DNA from: Caryophanales bacterium | Lineage (GTDB): Bacteria > Bacillota > Bacilli > JARBTR01 | NCBI GenBank assembly: GCA_029240105.1 | Contig: JARBTR010000005.1 | Span: forward strand, 124,001-188,000 | DNA length: 64,000 nt | Reading direction: 5' to 3' | Shown: positions 18,429-26,240 of the stretch, piece by piece | Layout of the letters: the number at the start of each line of letters is the position of its first letter | Numbering within the stretch: position 1 is the stretch's first letter | Program-made: the position numbers and the translations under genes | The notes under the pieces: generated by a model | What the model was told of the DNA's origin: nothing | The model's database searches: none | Seen by the model: only the letters and a program-made list of their open reading frames with translations

Positions 18429-19241
18429 TTATTTAAATTTAAGTTGATTATAGTAATGGTTAACTCCATTAACCCAGTGATTGTTTAGTCCTGTGGGGTC
18501 ATTGGAAGCACCGATTGGAGCATACTTGGCACCTATTTTGGAGATATCTGATAGGCCTTTTCCTAAATAGTTATTACTAATATTCCTTGCCATATCCATT
18601 ATGCTCGCTTCTACTGAGGGGTATGACTTTAAACCATCAGGCCCCATCATGCCAGCAACATTATTTTTCTCATTAGCTGCTTGAGATTTCCCATTTCCCG
18701 TCTCATGTTGAGAAATTGCTGCAAGAAGTGCTGGATCAACATTATAGATTTTTCCAGCTTGATAGAATACTTGTCCCATCCCTTGTAACTTTCCATCCAA
18801 TTCTTGGTCCAGTATTTCCGGGCTAATTTGATTAAAACTTAATGGCTGATTATTGTTTACCCCTAGGTAATCATTTGATGTATTGGTAGAATACGCGCTT
18901 AAAAAAGTACTTCTGGAGCCTGAGTTAGACAAATAACTGTCTGTTGCTAAGCTACCTAAAAGTGAATAAAGTGCAGGTGAGTTTAAACTTGTGTTAGCGA
19001 TGAATGATTCTAACCCATTATTGTTACCCATCAAATTTCCAAATTGCGGATTCTGTGTATTAGAAAATACAGAAGATTGATCAGAAGTTTGTGTGCCTGT
19101 TTCTAACAACAATTGATTTATCGCAGATGCAAGTAAATTATCAAATTGCACTGTACTGGCGCTTTGTACCTGTGGTTTTTGAGATGATTTGATTGCATTT
19201 AATTGATCAATATTAGATACGAAATGATTACCAATTTTCAT
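18429..19241 (-). CDS. FlgJ-like endo-beta-N-acetylglucosaminidase domain protein
   Basis: 270-aa protein when started at ATG 19241 (AAAGGGGATG just upstream); an upstream start at 19322 adds 27 residues without a better ribosome binding site. The N-terminal ~130 residues are low-complexity Ser/Asn/Gln. The C-terminal part (about 140-270) is a glucosaminidase domain: VDPALLAAISQHETGNGKSQ with likely catalytic Glu180, followed by NNVAGM, and the NNHWVNGVNHYYNQL end. There is no signal peptide, so, like FlgJ, it may leave through the flagellar export channel and open peptidoglycan for the rod. It lies downstream of a c-di-GMP riboswitch and just past flgB. Confidence 0.8.
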   Translation of the reverse strand: MKIGNHFVSNIDQLNAIKSSQKPQVQSASTVQFDNLLASAINQLLLETGTQTSDQSSVFSNTQNPQFGNLMGNNNGLESFIANTSLNSPALYSLLGSLATDSYLSNSGSRSTFLSAYSTNTSNDYLGVNNNQPLSFNQISPEILDQELDGKLQGMGQVFYQAGKIYNVDPALLAAISQHETGNGKSQAANEKNNVAGMMGPDGLKSYPSVEASIMDMARNISNNYLGKGLSDISKIGAKYAPIGASNDPTGLNNHWVNGVNHYYNQLKFK

Positions 19242-19356
19242 CAATACATCCCCTTTTAATTTTAATAAATCTACTTTATTCATTCGTTTTGTATATAAAT
19301 CTGTGTAAAGGCATAGTCGCAATATCTCATTAAATAATTATTTGTTTAAGTGATAG

Positions 19357-19683
19357 TTATTGATTTATCGATAACGATTCGGCAAACAATCCGCTAACTT
19401 CACCTAACTGTTCATTTGAAAGCATAGATATATTTTTTAGTTGCCCGTCCATTATTTTTGCTTCTACTAAAAAAATCGTATTTGAATCCATTTCCTTTTT
19501 CAAAGCAAGGATTTGATTTCCCTTATAAACAACATTTTTTACCATGTAATAGGTATCGAAAGTTGGTGTATCCACATGTATTTTTATCGGTTTTTGGTAG
19601 AAAGGTCTTTTTTCTTTATATTTTGTAAATTCAATTATTTTGTTAGTAGATAACTGTTTTTTTGCAATATATTCTCTGACCAT
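19357..19683 (-). CDS. Unknown small protein directly under a c-di-GMP riboswitch
   Basis: A 108-aa, probably soluble alpha/beta protein without signal peptide or membrane segment. I do not recognise it. The ATG at 19683 has AGGGGGAA 5 bases upstream. It is the first gene after the riboswitch and its terminator (19750-19880), so its expression should respond to c-di-GMP. The glucosaminidase gene follows 115 bases later on the same strand and may share the transcript. The C-terminal half (VVYKGNQILALKKEMDSNTI) reads like a beta-rich domain. A role in the motile/sessile switch is an inference from the riboswitch. Confidence 0.75.
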   Translation of the reverse strand: MVREYIAKKQLSTNKIIEFTKYKEKRPFYQKPIKIHVDTPTFDTYYMVKNVVYKGNQILALKKEMDSNTIFLVEAKIMDGQLKNISMLSNEQLGEVSGLFAESLSINQ

Positions 19684-19749
19684 ACATTTCCCCCTACCTC
19701 ATAAAATAGAATCATTGAATTATAAAGTTATACTTTCTGAGCTTAATTT

Positions 19750-19788
19750 AAAAAAAAAGAGCAACCTCTAAGAAGAGGTATACTCTTT
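19750..19788 (-). terminator. Riboswitch expression-platform terminator
   Basis: Read on the minus strand: AAAGAG-tat-ACCTCT, loop TCTT, AGAGGT-tg-CTCTTT, then nine T in a row. A competing 7-bp pairing exists between 19794-19800 (GAAGAGG on the minus strand, abutting the aptamer 3' end) and 19772-19778 (CCTCTTC), which would break this hairpin. Confidence 0.9.
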
Positions 19789-19799
19789 AACATCCTCTT

Positions 19800-19880
19800 C
19801 GGCAGTCCGGCTACCTTAGAGTTCGCCTTAGGCCCGTGACTTTGCGTCCCCGAATTTCTTACAGGTTTGCTTTTTCAAAA
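19800..19880 (-). ncRNA. Cyclic di-GMP-I (GEMM) riboswitch aptamer
   Basis: The minus strand carries the class I conserved blocks in order: GCAAACC, a short P2 stem with a purine loop, GGGGACGCAAAGTCACGGGCCTAA, and later AAGGTAGCCGG followed by CTGCCG. These match the known aptamer core (GACGCAAAG, GGCCU, GGUAGC-GG). The terminator at 19750-19788 makes this a transcriptional switch ahead of the 108-aa gene. The direction of control cannot be decided by eye. Confidence 0.93.
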
Positions 19881-19919
19881 GTCTTTATAAAAAACATTAA
19901 AAATTCAATCTTAGTACTA

Positions 19920-19947
19920 ATATTACACACTTCGACATATATTGCAA
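19920..19947 (-). promoter_or_regulatory. Candidate SigA promoter of the riboswitch transcript
   Basis: Minus strand TTGCAA (19942-19947), 16-base spacer, TAATAT (19920-19925). Predicted transcription would begin about 30 bases before the aptamer. The -35 lies inside the inverted repeat at 19931-19969, so that repeat could be an operator. The match to consensus is moderate. Confidence 0.4.
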
Positions 19948-19969
19948 TATAATTGCAATATATGTCGAA
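19931..19969. repeat. Perfect 18-bp inverted repeat upstream of the riboswitch
   Basis: The arms TTCGACATATATTGCAAT (19931-19948) and its exact complement (19952-19969) are separated by 3 bases. Neither side has a T run, so a terminator is unlikely. A protein-binding operator overlapping the -35 of the riboswitch promoter is a reasonable reading. Confidence 0.85.
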
Positions 19970-20057
19970 AGATTCAATACATCTGCATCCGAACTTCCTC
20001 TTACCTTTGTAACCTTGAATCCAAACATATCCTTTTTAATTTCATGTCTTATTTTCC

Positions 20058-20101
20058 ATAAAAAAATGCGTGATCACGCAATATTTCAGCGGACTCACGC
20101 A
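20058..20101 (-). terminator. Terminator after fliS-fliT
   Basis: The palindrome TGCGTGATCACGCA (20067-20080) is followed on the minus strand by seven T. An upstream GCGTGA (20095-20100) can pair alternatively with the same TCACGC. Confidence 0.75.
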
Positions 20102-20111
20102 AAAGTCTTAT

Positions 20112-20462
20112 TTAATTCTTCCTGTCTATAAATGCACCGTTCATTTGTTTCGAATAGGGTTGATATTTTTTAGTAAATTCTTTTGTTGTTCTAAGTTGAT
20201 TTAGATTCGAGCGAGCTATATCCAGGTGCTTATTCAATTCTGGAGCTAAACCTTCATCAATTCTAATAATCTCTTCCAACACCATCTTTTCTTGAGTTGA
20301 ATATTGGAATTCTGGAACAATTTTTTTATACTCATCCACTTTATCCATTAACGCTTGACGAGTATTTAGTAATTCTTCAAAGTCTGAAAAATCTCCATCT
20401 GTTACTGATTGTGACATGGAAAGGGTTATTTCATAAATAGTATTTAATAAATCAATTATCAT
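20112..20462 (-). CDS. fliT: FliT-like flagellar chaperone
   Basis: A 116-aa helical protein directly after fliS, the Bacillus position of FliT, the chaperone for the filament cap FliD. The start is chosen at ATG 20462 (AAAGGG 9 bases upstream, 8 bases past the fliS stop). A longer form from 20504 would only duplicate the fliS end. Sequence conservation of FliT is weak, so the call rests on position, size and helical content. FliD itself is encoded 6.4 kb away (26889-28466). Confidence 0.75.
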   Translation of the reverse strand: MIIDLLNTIYEITLSMSQSVTDGDFSDFEELLNTRQALMDKVDEYKKIVPEFQYSTQEKMVLEEIIRIDEGLAPELNKHLDIARSNLNQLRTTKEFTKKYQPYSKQMNGAFIDRKN

Positions 20463-20467
20463 ATTTT

Positions 20468-20845
20468 TCAACCCTTTACACTTGCCTTCATTGCTTCTGA
20501 CCACGTTTCTGTCAAATCGATCGCAAATCTTTCAATTTCCTCCAATATTTCTATACTCTTTTTTAAATTAGCCTCTATTAAGCGTCGTTTCATATAATCA
20601 TATATAGGAAGTAAAGTCTTAGAAACTGCGTATTCCTTGTTAAGTGATACGATCAATTCATTAAGTATATCTTGTGCTTTAACATTGTTTTGATGGCTAT
20701 CTAGTAATTTATTATTTTCAATGGATTGTTTTGATAATCGAATAAATTTCACTAATCCCTGGTATAACATAAATGTAAGATCTTCAGGTTTAGCGGTGGT
20801 AACAGATTGTTTTTGGTAGGTCTGATAAGGATTTATATGAGCCAT
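20468..20845 (-). CDS. fliS: Flagellin export chaperone FliS
   Basis: 125-aa helical chaperone that keeps flagellin unfolded and delivers it to FlhA. It begins MAHINPYQTYQKQSVTTAKP (family: NPYQxYQ..V.TA.PxEL), followed by LTFMLYQGLVKFI, and ends with an amphipathic helix. In B. subtilis FliS also helps the CsrA-FliW-flagellin circuit. A SigD-like box lies 42-68 bases upstream. Confidence 0.93.
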   Translation of the reverse strand: MAHINPYQTYQKQSVTTAKPEDLTFMLYQGLVKFIRLSKQSIENNKLLDSHQNNVKAQDILNELIVSLNKEYAVSKTLLPIYDYMKRRLIEANLKKSIEILEEIERFAIDLTETWSEAMKASVKG

Positions 20846-20886
20846 AAAGATAACCCCTTTCTATTTGAATCTCTAATTCATTTTTA

Positions 20887-20913
20887 TTATCGACCAATTT
20901 TTAAAAAAGTTAA
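20887..20913 (-). promoter_or_regulatory. Probable SigD promoter of fliS-fliT
   Basis: Minus strand TTAA (20910-20913), 15-base spacer, GTCGATAA (20887-20894). One mismatch in each box relative to TAAA-N15-GCCGATAA. It lies 42 bases before the fliS ATG. Confidence 0.65.
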
Positions 20914-20965
20914 ATGGGAATTTATTTTCTATTAAAATAAAAAGCTATCCCCAATGGAATAACTT

Positions 20966-21799
20966 CTAACTTCCTACTTTATGTATCAATCCGAATCCAT
21001 CAATTATAAAGTTTAGTTTTTGATTGTACGATTTCAAATTTTGAATTTTTGCAGTGTCTCCCAACTGATTAAAAGCCCTAATCTCCTCAGCTAACTTCGA
21101 AAACTCCAGCTGCAATTCATCGTTGCGCTTTTTTTCCTGTAATAATCGTTGGTCTATATTTGCTAACTTTTTCTGTAGGGATTTTTTTCCACGGATATCT
21201 TCTGAATGTACACCCTCAATTTCATGGTAATCGTTTTTGTTTTGAAGAGCCATATTGGTAAGCTGATATAAATTTCTTAAAAGTTCATTCAAATTGATCC
21301 CCGGTAATTTCTGTACATTTGAGAGCAAACCTGATAAAACTTCTAATAAATCATCATTTCCTAAAGAAATATCCTTATGATTAGTTCGTTGCAAATCTTG
21401 TACATCAGGAGCATCTTCAGTATATAGTACCGGAATGCTTTTTTGACTAATAGTCTTTATTTGGTATAGATTATGATTGTCTATCTTATGCTCTTGATTT
21501 GATTTGATAAGTGAATAATATTTATAGTTTACTGATTGGTATCCGCGATTTAAAAGTACAGCCACTTCATTCAAAGTTTCAGTAATATTAACTCCCCATT
21601 CTTCCTGGCGTTCATTAATATACCTTAACATAAAACTAGTTTCGTTTTTGCTCCATTTACGATTGACTTTTTTTAAATCACCCTGTTGATACTTTTCAAG
21701 ACTTTTACTATGCTTATCGATCATCTTTAATTGATTAAAATAAAAATCAAGGCAGCCATCCCTAAGGTCATTTTTTGTCTTTGATTCTTTTAAAATCAA
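20966..21799 (-). CDS. SANT/Myb-like (RsfA-type) putative DNA-binding protein with coiled coil
   Basis: 277 aa if started at TTG 21799; ATG 21724 (252 aa) is an alternative and neither has a strong ribosome binding site. Residues about 45-105 (RKWSKNETSFMLRYINERQ followed by LNEVAVLLNRGYQSVNYKY) have the tryptophan-spaced helix pattern of the Myb/SANT fold seen in the sporulation regulator RsfA. The C-terminal third (about 205-260: KKLANIDQRLLQEKKRNDEL) is a coiled coil suited to oligomerisation. It lies between fliS and the PilZ gene, and I know no standard flagellar gene of this type. A 16-bp palindrome lies 4 bases upstream of the TTG. It could be a regulator of this cluster. Confidence 0.6.
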   Translation of the reverse strand: MILKESKTKNDLRDGCLDFYFNQLKMIDKHSKSLEKYQQGDLKKVNRKWSKNETSFMLRYINERQEEWGVNITETLNEVAVLLNRGYQSVNYKYYSLIKSNQEHKIDNHNLYQIKTISQKSIPVLYTEDAPDVQDLQRTNHKDISLGNDDLLEVLSGLLSNVQKLPGINLNELLRNLYQLTNMALQNKNDYHEIEGVHSEDIRGKKSLQKKLANIDQRLLQEKKRNDELQLEFSKLAEEIRAFNQLGDTAKIQNLKSYNQKLNFIIDGFGLIHKVGS

Positions 21800-21802
21800 A
21801 AT

Positions 21803-21818
21803 AGTAGAAGCTTCTACT
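21803..21818. promoter_or_regulatory. 16-bp perfect palindrome at the start of the SANT/Myb-like gene
   Basis: AGTAGAAGCTTCTACT lies 4-19 bases upstream of the TTG start. One such palindrome could occur by chance in 64 kb; the position makes it a candidate operator, possibly for the gene's own product. Confidence 0.35.
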
Positions 21819-21974
21819 TTCTATTACTTAAACAAAACTGTAACTATCATCAAAGTTTTTTAATATCAGGTACCCTAGCTTTTATTCTATTTAAATAGTC
21901 TTGCCAATCAAAACGAATGCACATTTTCCTAAATTATACAGTCCCACAGATGAACTGTAAAATGAAGTGCACCA

Positions 21975-22008
21975 AGAAAAAAGTGACTCACCATTTAGCG
22001 AGTCACTT
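21975..22008 (-). terminator. Terminator after the PilZ gene
   Basis: A 9-bp stem AAGTGACTC / GAGTCACTT with a 10-base loop is followed by a run of T on the minus strand, 54 bases after the stop at 22062. Confidence 0.88.
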
Positions 22009-22061
22009 TGGTACTATCTATTTAATTTTTAAAATAATAGAATTTTCAAATCTTAAAATGA

Positions 22062-22694
22062 TTAAACCATCCGTTCCTTCAACCTTAGTTGTCGTTGTTT
22101 TTCAATACAATATTGTATAATTTTCTTTTGATCTAGATTGTCTATCTCAATAAATTTTATAGCAATCTGATATCGTTCAAGATCTTTTAAGAAATTAATT
22201 CGTGTAATCTTACATTGGAAAGAAATAGTCGCTTTTTTTTCACTTGAGAAACCAGGAAGAAAAATGCTACCCGAAACTGTTTCACCCTCAATTAACCCAA
22301 AATCTGAAATGCTAGAACATAATAGTCCACCAGCACTTAGATTGATAGTACTTACTTCTTTATCATTCAATAAAAGTGGTATGTTCACATTTACCCTGAA
22401 GTCTTCTCGTAATTGAACTTTCATAATTTCTTTTTCTTCTGGTTTTTTCAGAATAAGAAGAGGGATATTTTCAATTTTTTTACCTATTATCTCTGTTAAA
22501 AATTTGTATCTACTTACGTCTGAAGTGTATGTTACCTCAATTGCAGTTCCAACTTGTAACATACCGAAATTAGATAGGTCCATTGGAAGACCAATTAGAA
22601 TTTCCCCTTCATTAACGTCGGAAACGATTGATTTCCATGACTTGTCCTCATTATTTACATTTATGATTATATTCTGATTTATTTTTGGAAACAT
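22062..22694 (-). CDS. PilZ-domain c-di-GMP receptor (YcgR/MotI/DgrA-like)
   Basis: 210-aa protein with an N-terminal YcgR_2-type beta domain (1-90) and a C-terminal PilZ domain. The c-di-GMP-binding motifs are intact: RxxxR as REDFR (96-100) and NxSxxG as NLSAGG (118-123). In B. subtilis such a protein (MotI/DgrA) acts as a clutch on MotA when c-di-GMP rises. The ATG at 22694 follows GGGGTGGG. A TATAAT (22734-22739) lies 40 bases upstream with a poor -35. It has its own terminator, so it is likely monocistronic. It and the nearby riboswitch form two c-di-GMP inputs. Confidence 0.9.
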   Translation of the reverse strand: MFPKINQNIIINVNNEDKSWKSIVSDVNEGEILIGLPMDLSNFGMLQVGTAIEVTYTSDVSRYKFLTEIIGKKIENIPLLILKKPEEKEIMKVQLREDFRVNVNIPLLLNDKEVSTINLSAGGLLCSSISDFGLIEGETVSGSIFLPGFSSEKKATISFQCKITRINFLKDLERYQIAIKFIEIDNLDQKKIIQYCIEKQRQLRLKERMV

Positions 22695-22800
22695 CTGACT
22701 GACCCACCCCTATTTACCGAACTCTCGTATTTCATTATAGTAAAAAACGACCGTGTTTTACACTAAAATTTATAAAACTTTCAATTAGAGCACTCATAAA

Positions 22801-22830
22801 CAAAAGAACTGCTTCACAAAAAGCAGTTCT
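22801..22830 (-). terminator. Terminator of the flgM-flgN-flgK-flgL operon
   Basis: A 10-bp perfect stem AGAACTGCTT / AAGCAGTTCT with a 6-base loop and a short T tail on the minus strand, 17 bases after the flgL stop. Confidence 0.85.
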
Positions 22831-22846
22831 CTATAAATCATTATTT

Positions 22847-23731
22847 TTATCTCAAGAAATCAACTAAAGTAGGTTGGATTATTCTCGCCCCGACTGATAA
22901 AGCTGAGTTATAGACACTTTGTTGTTCGGTAAGTTGAGAATATGCTTGGGCAACATCCACAAATAATATATTTGACATCAATTCGGTAGTCGAATTTTCT
23001 AACCCTTCTAAACGGGAACTGTTTAATTCCATCCGATTCATTCGGGCACCTATATCAGAGCGAATTGCAAGTACATTATCAATATGGTCATCAATAGTAT
23101 CCAAACGATTCCCCGGATTAATACCAGAAGCAATATCATCAGTAATGTTTTTCAACAATTGAAACATTCCGCCGTTTTGATTAAATACTCGATCACCTGA
23201 CACATTGATTTGAACAGTTGAACCCTTACCAATTTGATAATTGATGGCTTCATTATTATTAATTACTTCAATAGGTGTCTTTGTTTTATCACATGGCGCT
23301 GATTGGGTTTCTGTACCAGCAAAAATATACCTTCCGCCAATATCAGAATTAGCTACATCTCCAAGCTGTTCACTCAATTGTTTAATCTCATCTGCAATCG
23401 CTTTAAATGCAGAAGAATCATTCGTATCACTTCCAGCTTTTACAGTTAGTTCACGAACACGATGCAGCACTTGTGTAACTTGATCCAAAGATTCATCAGT
23501 TGCTTGCAACCAACCAGTTGCATCGTTGGCATTCCTTTTATATTGATCTATTTCATTCAAAGTAGACTTAAAGAACATTGTTCGAACAGCAGCAATTGGA
23601 TCCTCTGAAGGTTTGTTAAACTTTTTACCAGATGCTATCTGCCGCTGTATTTTATCTAGCTTAGAATAATTTAGTTGTAAGTTTGTTAATAATGATTGGC
23701 TCATCATATTTTGGGTAATTCGAGAACTCAT
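22847..23731 (-). CDS. flgL: Hook-filament junction protein FlgL
   Basis: 294-aa flagellin-like junction protein. The N-terminus (MSSRITQNMMSQSLLTNLQL, then QRQIASGKKFNKPSEDPI) and the C-terminus (AYSQLTEQQSVYNSALSVGA) form the D0/D1 helices. It lies 38 bases after flgK in the usual flgM-flgN-flgK-flgL order. Confidence 0.95.
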   Translation of the reverse strand: MSSRITQNMMSQSLLTNLQLNYSKLDKIQRQIASGKKFNKPSEDPIAAVRTMFFKSTLNEIDQYKRNANDATGWLQATDESLDQVTQVLHRVRELTVKAGSDTNDSSAFKAIADEIKQLSEQLGDVANSDIGGRYIFAGTETQSAPCDKTKTPIEVINNNEAINYQIGKGSTVQINVSGDRVFNQNGGMFQLLKNITDDIASGINPGNRLDTIDDHIDNVLAIRSDIGARMNRMELNSSRLEGLENSTTELMSNILFVDVAQAYSQLTEQQSVYNSALSVGARIIQPTLVDFLR

Positions 23732-23769
23732 ATGACACCTCCTGAAATAAACTTAGGAATTTAATTTTA

Positions 23770-25242
23770 TTATCTTGTCGAACCCATTCCATTTATCATT
23801 TTATCAAGTATCTCGTCCATGACCGTGACAACTCTTGCTGCAGCATTATAAGCTTGCTGATAACGAATCATATTTGTCATTTCCTCATCCAACGATACAC
23901 CTGAAATGGACTGACGTTGATTATCTACTTGATCGACGAGCATCTGGGTATTATTCTGCATTCGTTTTGCTTGCTGAGAATCAACTCCCATTTGCCCAAT
24001 GATATTTTGATAGTAATCGTCTACTGTAGTACTTGAACCATTGATTGTTAGAATTGTTTTTTTGATATTGGCAATAAGCGTTGCATTACTACCATCACCA
24101 GCATTTTGCGTAGTCGCAGCAGCAATTTTATTTAAGTTAGTCACTATATTGGGATTTACAACCCATTTAGTAGAAGCTGATGGGTCAGCATCCACAAAGA
24201 AATTTAATCCTTCACCTGTTGCTGCAGAATTACGAATATCGTCCAAATTGTAAGCACTGCTCGAACTATGAATCTGATTCACCTGACTAACAAATTCATT
24301 TTCCATACTTGTTAATTTAGATTTAATATTTGGAATAATTTGTGTTAGAGCCTCAATTCTACCAAGCAGTTCCCCTGAATCTAGTGTTATTGGATTGCTA
24401 GGAGTAGTAACCGGTGCAGGTCCATTATCAATCGATATTTGATTCGCACTACCGCTGCTTGGATACGTTACAACTTTTGCTGTTTTACCTAGAACGAGCG
24501 CCTGTGTAGGAGTTTGGTTACTAACATACACATCAACCATTCCATTACCACTAGTCGATGGTCTAACGTCAATATTGATTAGTTTTGATAGCTGGTCTAT
24601 TAAATTATCCCGTTGATCATACATTTGATTCGGTTGAAAATTATTTGGGACTAGCCGTGCAATTTGATCATTTAAAATTCCAATTTGTTCCGTAAGGGAA
24701 TTAATATTACTCACTTCAACTTGAATCACCCTATTTAAATCAGTCGACATTTGATCTAACTGATTATTGGTGTATTGAAACGTTTCAGCTAACGCTACTC
24801 CACGTTGAGCGAGGACAGCGCGTGTTGCGGCACTGTCAGGAGTTTTTGAAAGTTCTTCCCAACCTTGCCAAAACTGATCCATCGCATGAGCTATTCCAAT
24901 TTCAGATGGCTCATTAAGCAATCCTTCTACTCTCGCGTAAGTATCTGCACGAGCCTCAAAATAGCCTAAATCTTGATTTTGGTTACGAAATTGCAGATCT
25001 AAAAAACCATCTCTTAATCTTACAATCTTATTAACTTCAACACCCGTTCCTAATTGAGCAGCACCTACTTCATTACTCATTCCTATATAAGGAATTTCTT
25101 TAGTAGCCTGAAATTCAGCACGCTGTCTAGTATAACCATCAGTGTTTGCATTGGAAATATTATTTCCAGTTGTATTTAAGGCTGCACGTTGGGCGTAGAG
25201 GGCTCTCTTTCCCAATTCCAATCCCATAAATGTAGAACCCAT
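23770..25242 (-). CDS. flgK: Hook-associated protein FlgK (HAP1)
   Basis: 490-aa junction protein between hook and filament. The N-terminal motif KRALYAQRAALNTTGNNISN (about 12-31), with ANTDGYTRQR after it, and the C-terminal LDEEMTNMIRYQQAYNAAAR (about 452-471) are diagnostic. The start is ATG 25242 behind GGAGGG. It is 29 bases from flgN, its chaperone gene. Confidence 0.95.
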   Translation of the reverse strand: MGSTFMGLELGKRALYAQRAALNTTGNNISNANTDGYTRQRAEFQATKEIPYIGMSNEVGAAQLGTGVEVNKIVRLRDGFLDLQFRNQNQDLGYFEARADTYARVEGLLNEPSEIGIAHAMDQFWQGWEELSKTPDSAATRAVLAQRGVALAETFQYTNNQLDQMSTDLNRVIQVEVSNINSLTEQIGILNDQIARLVPNNFQPNQMYDQRDNLIDQLSKLINIDVRPSTSGNGMVDVYVSNQTPTQALVLGKTAKVVTYPSSGSANQISIDNGPAPVTTPSNPITLDSGELLGRIEALTQIIPNIKSKLTSMENEFVSQVNQIHSSSSAYNLDDIRNSAATGEGLNFFVDADPSASTKWVVNPNIVTNLNKIAAATTQNAGDGSNATLIANIKKTILTINGSSTTVDDYYQNIIGQMGVDSQQAKRMQNNTQMLVDQVDNQRQSISGVSLDEEMTNMIRYQQAYNAAARVVTVMDEILDKMINGMGSTR

Positions 25243-25271
25243 TTTTATCCCTCCATCAATGAATAAACCAA

Positions 25272-25757
25272 TTATATTTTTGCATCCAAAAGCTTTGCCG
25301 AGTGACGTGCTGTATCTTTTCCATAACCAATCGTTGGTTCTTTTGGAAGTAAGATGTTGATGGAATACTGAATATATGACAAGTTCATTTGAATAAGTTC
25401 CTGATTATTTTTGTTTAATAGGCTAAGTTCCTGAATAACATCCCTTAATTGTCTAGTTTTGTCTATAAACCATTGTTTTACCTCGGGTTCAACCATCTTA
25501 TCTATAAATTGATCCATAGTTAGTGGAGTCTCCGTAGAACCCTTTTCTACTAAGAACTCTTTCATTGCTTGTTCCCGGTTCTCATCAAGTTTCACAACAA
25601 GGTCAATATTTTTACTTTCCTTTATAATGATGTTTTGCAGTTCCAAAATCTTTCCATTAACAAGAATGATTTGTTTTTGCTTAGCTAAATCTAGTAGTTC
25701 CCGATGAGTTTCTATTAAATTAGTCAACGTTTGTTTCAGTTCTAGTATAGATCCCAT
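25272..25757 (-). CDS. flgN: FlgK/FlgL export chaperone FlgN
   Basis: 161-aa all-helical protein in the FlgN (YvyG) position between flgM and flgK. The chosen start is ATG 25757, 6 bases after AAAGGTGA; a GTG two codons upstream is also possible. FlgN keeps FlgK and FlgL export-competent. Confidence 0.85.
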   Translation of the reverse strand: MGSILELKQTLTNLIETHRELLDLAKQKQIILVNGKILELQNIIIKESKNIDLVVKLDENREQAMKEFLVEKGSTETPLTMDQFIDKMVEPEVKQWFIDKTRQLRDVIQELSLLNKNNQELIQMNLSYIQYSINILLPKEPTIGYGKDTARHSAKLLDAKI

Positions 25758-25781
25758 CTTCACTCACCTTTAGGGGTAGAT

Positions 25782-26048
25782 TTAGTTTTTCCAGAAGTCA
25801 ATCATCGTTTCAGTCAATTTTTGACTGTCAACTTTGTATGTCCCAGCTGACACTTGTTGTTTCAATTGTTCAATTCGTTTCTGACGGTCAGCTTGATCCG
25901 ACTTCATTGCTTCATAAATTTCTTTTCCGTTTGTTGAAATATCAACAACAACACCACTTACGTTTTTATTTGAATTCGTTTTATTACGATTTATTTGATT
26001 TTGGTTTTGATATGGATATAGTCCAGATTTTACATCATTAATTCTCAT
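25782..26048 (-). CDS. flgM: Anti-sigma-D factor FlgM
   Basis: 88-aa protein that holds SigD inactive until it is exported through the finished hook-basal body. The C-terminal half has the FlgM pattern (VDSQKLTETMIDF, preceded by an amphipathic helix QADRQKRIEQLKQQVSAGTY). The ATG follows GGAGGTCG. A near-perfect SigD promoter precedes it, giving negative feedback on SigD. Confidence 0.93.
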   Translation of the reverse strand: MRINDVKSGLYPYQNQNQINRNKTNSNKNVSGVVVDISTNGKEIYEAMKSDQADRQKRIEQLKQQVSAGTYKVDSQKLTETMIDFWKN

Positions 26049-26081
26049 AATTGTTCGACCTCCATTGCTTCGTTTTTATTA

Positions 26082-26108
26082 GTATCGGTAATTTATAAAT
26101 AAAGTTTA
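26082..26108 (-). promoter_or_regulatory. SigD promoter of flgM-flgN-flgK-flgL
   Basis: Minus strand TAAA (26105-26108), exactly 15 bases, ACCGATAC (26082-26089). It lies 34 bases before the flgM ATG. The -10 is the same ACCGATAC as at fliD. Confidence 0.88.
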
Positions 26109-26204
26109 ATTATCGACAATAATCAAACCAAGTAATTTCACTATCCTAACATTATACTCTATGTACATCTGATTTTTCATCTTCATTTTCTAAAAAAGAT
26201 ATGT

Positions 26205-26240
26205 AAAAAATAGAAAAGAGGGATATTGACATCCCTCTTT
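26205..26240 (-). terminator. Terminator downstream of flaG
   Basis: A 10-bp perfect stem AAAGAGGGAT / ATCCCTCTTT with a 6-base loop is followed by TTCTATTTTTT on the minus strand. It lies 143 bases beyond the flaG stop, leaving a long 3' untranslated region. Confidence 0.85.
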
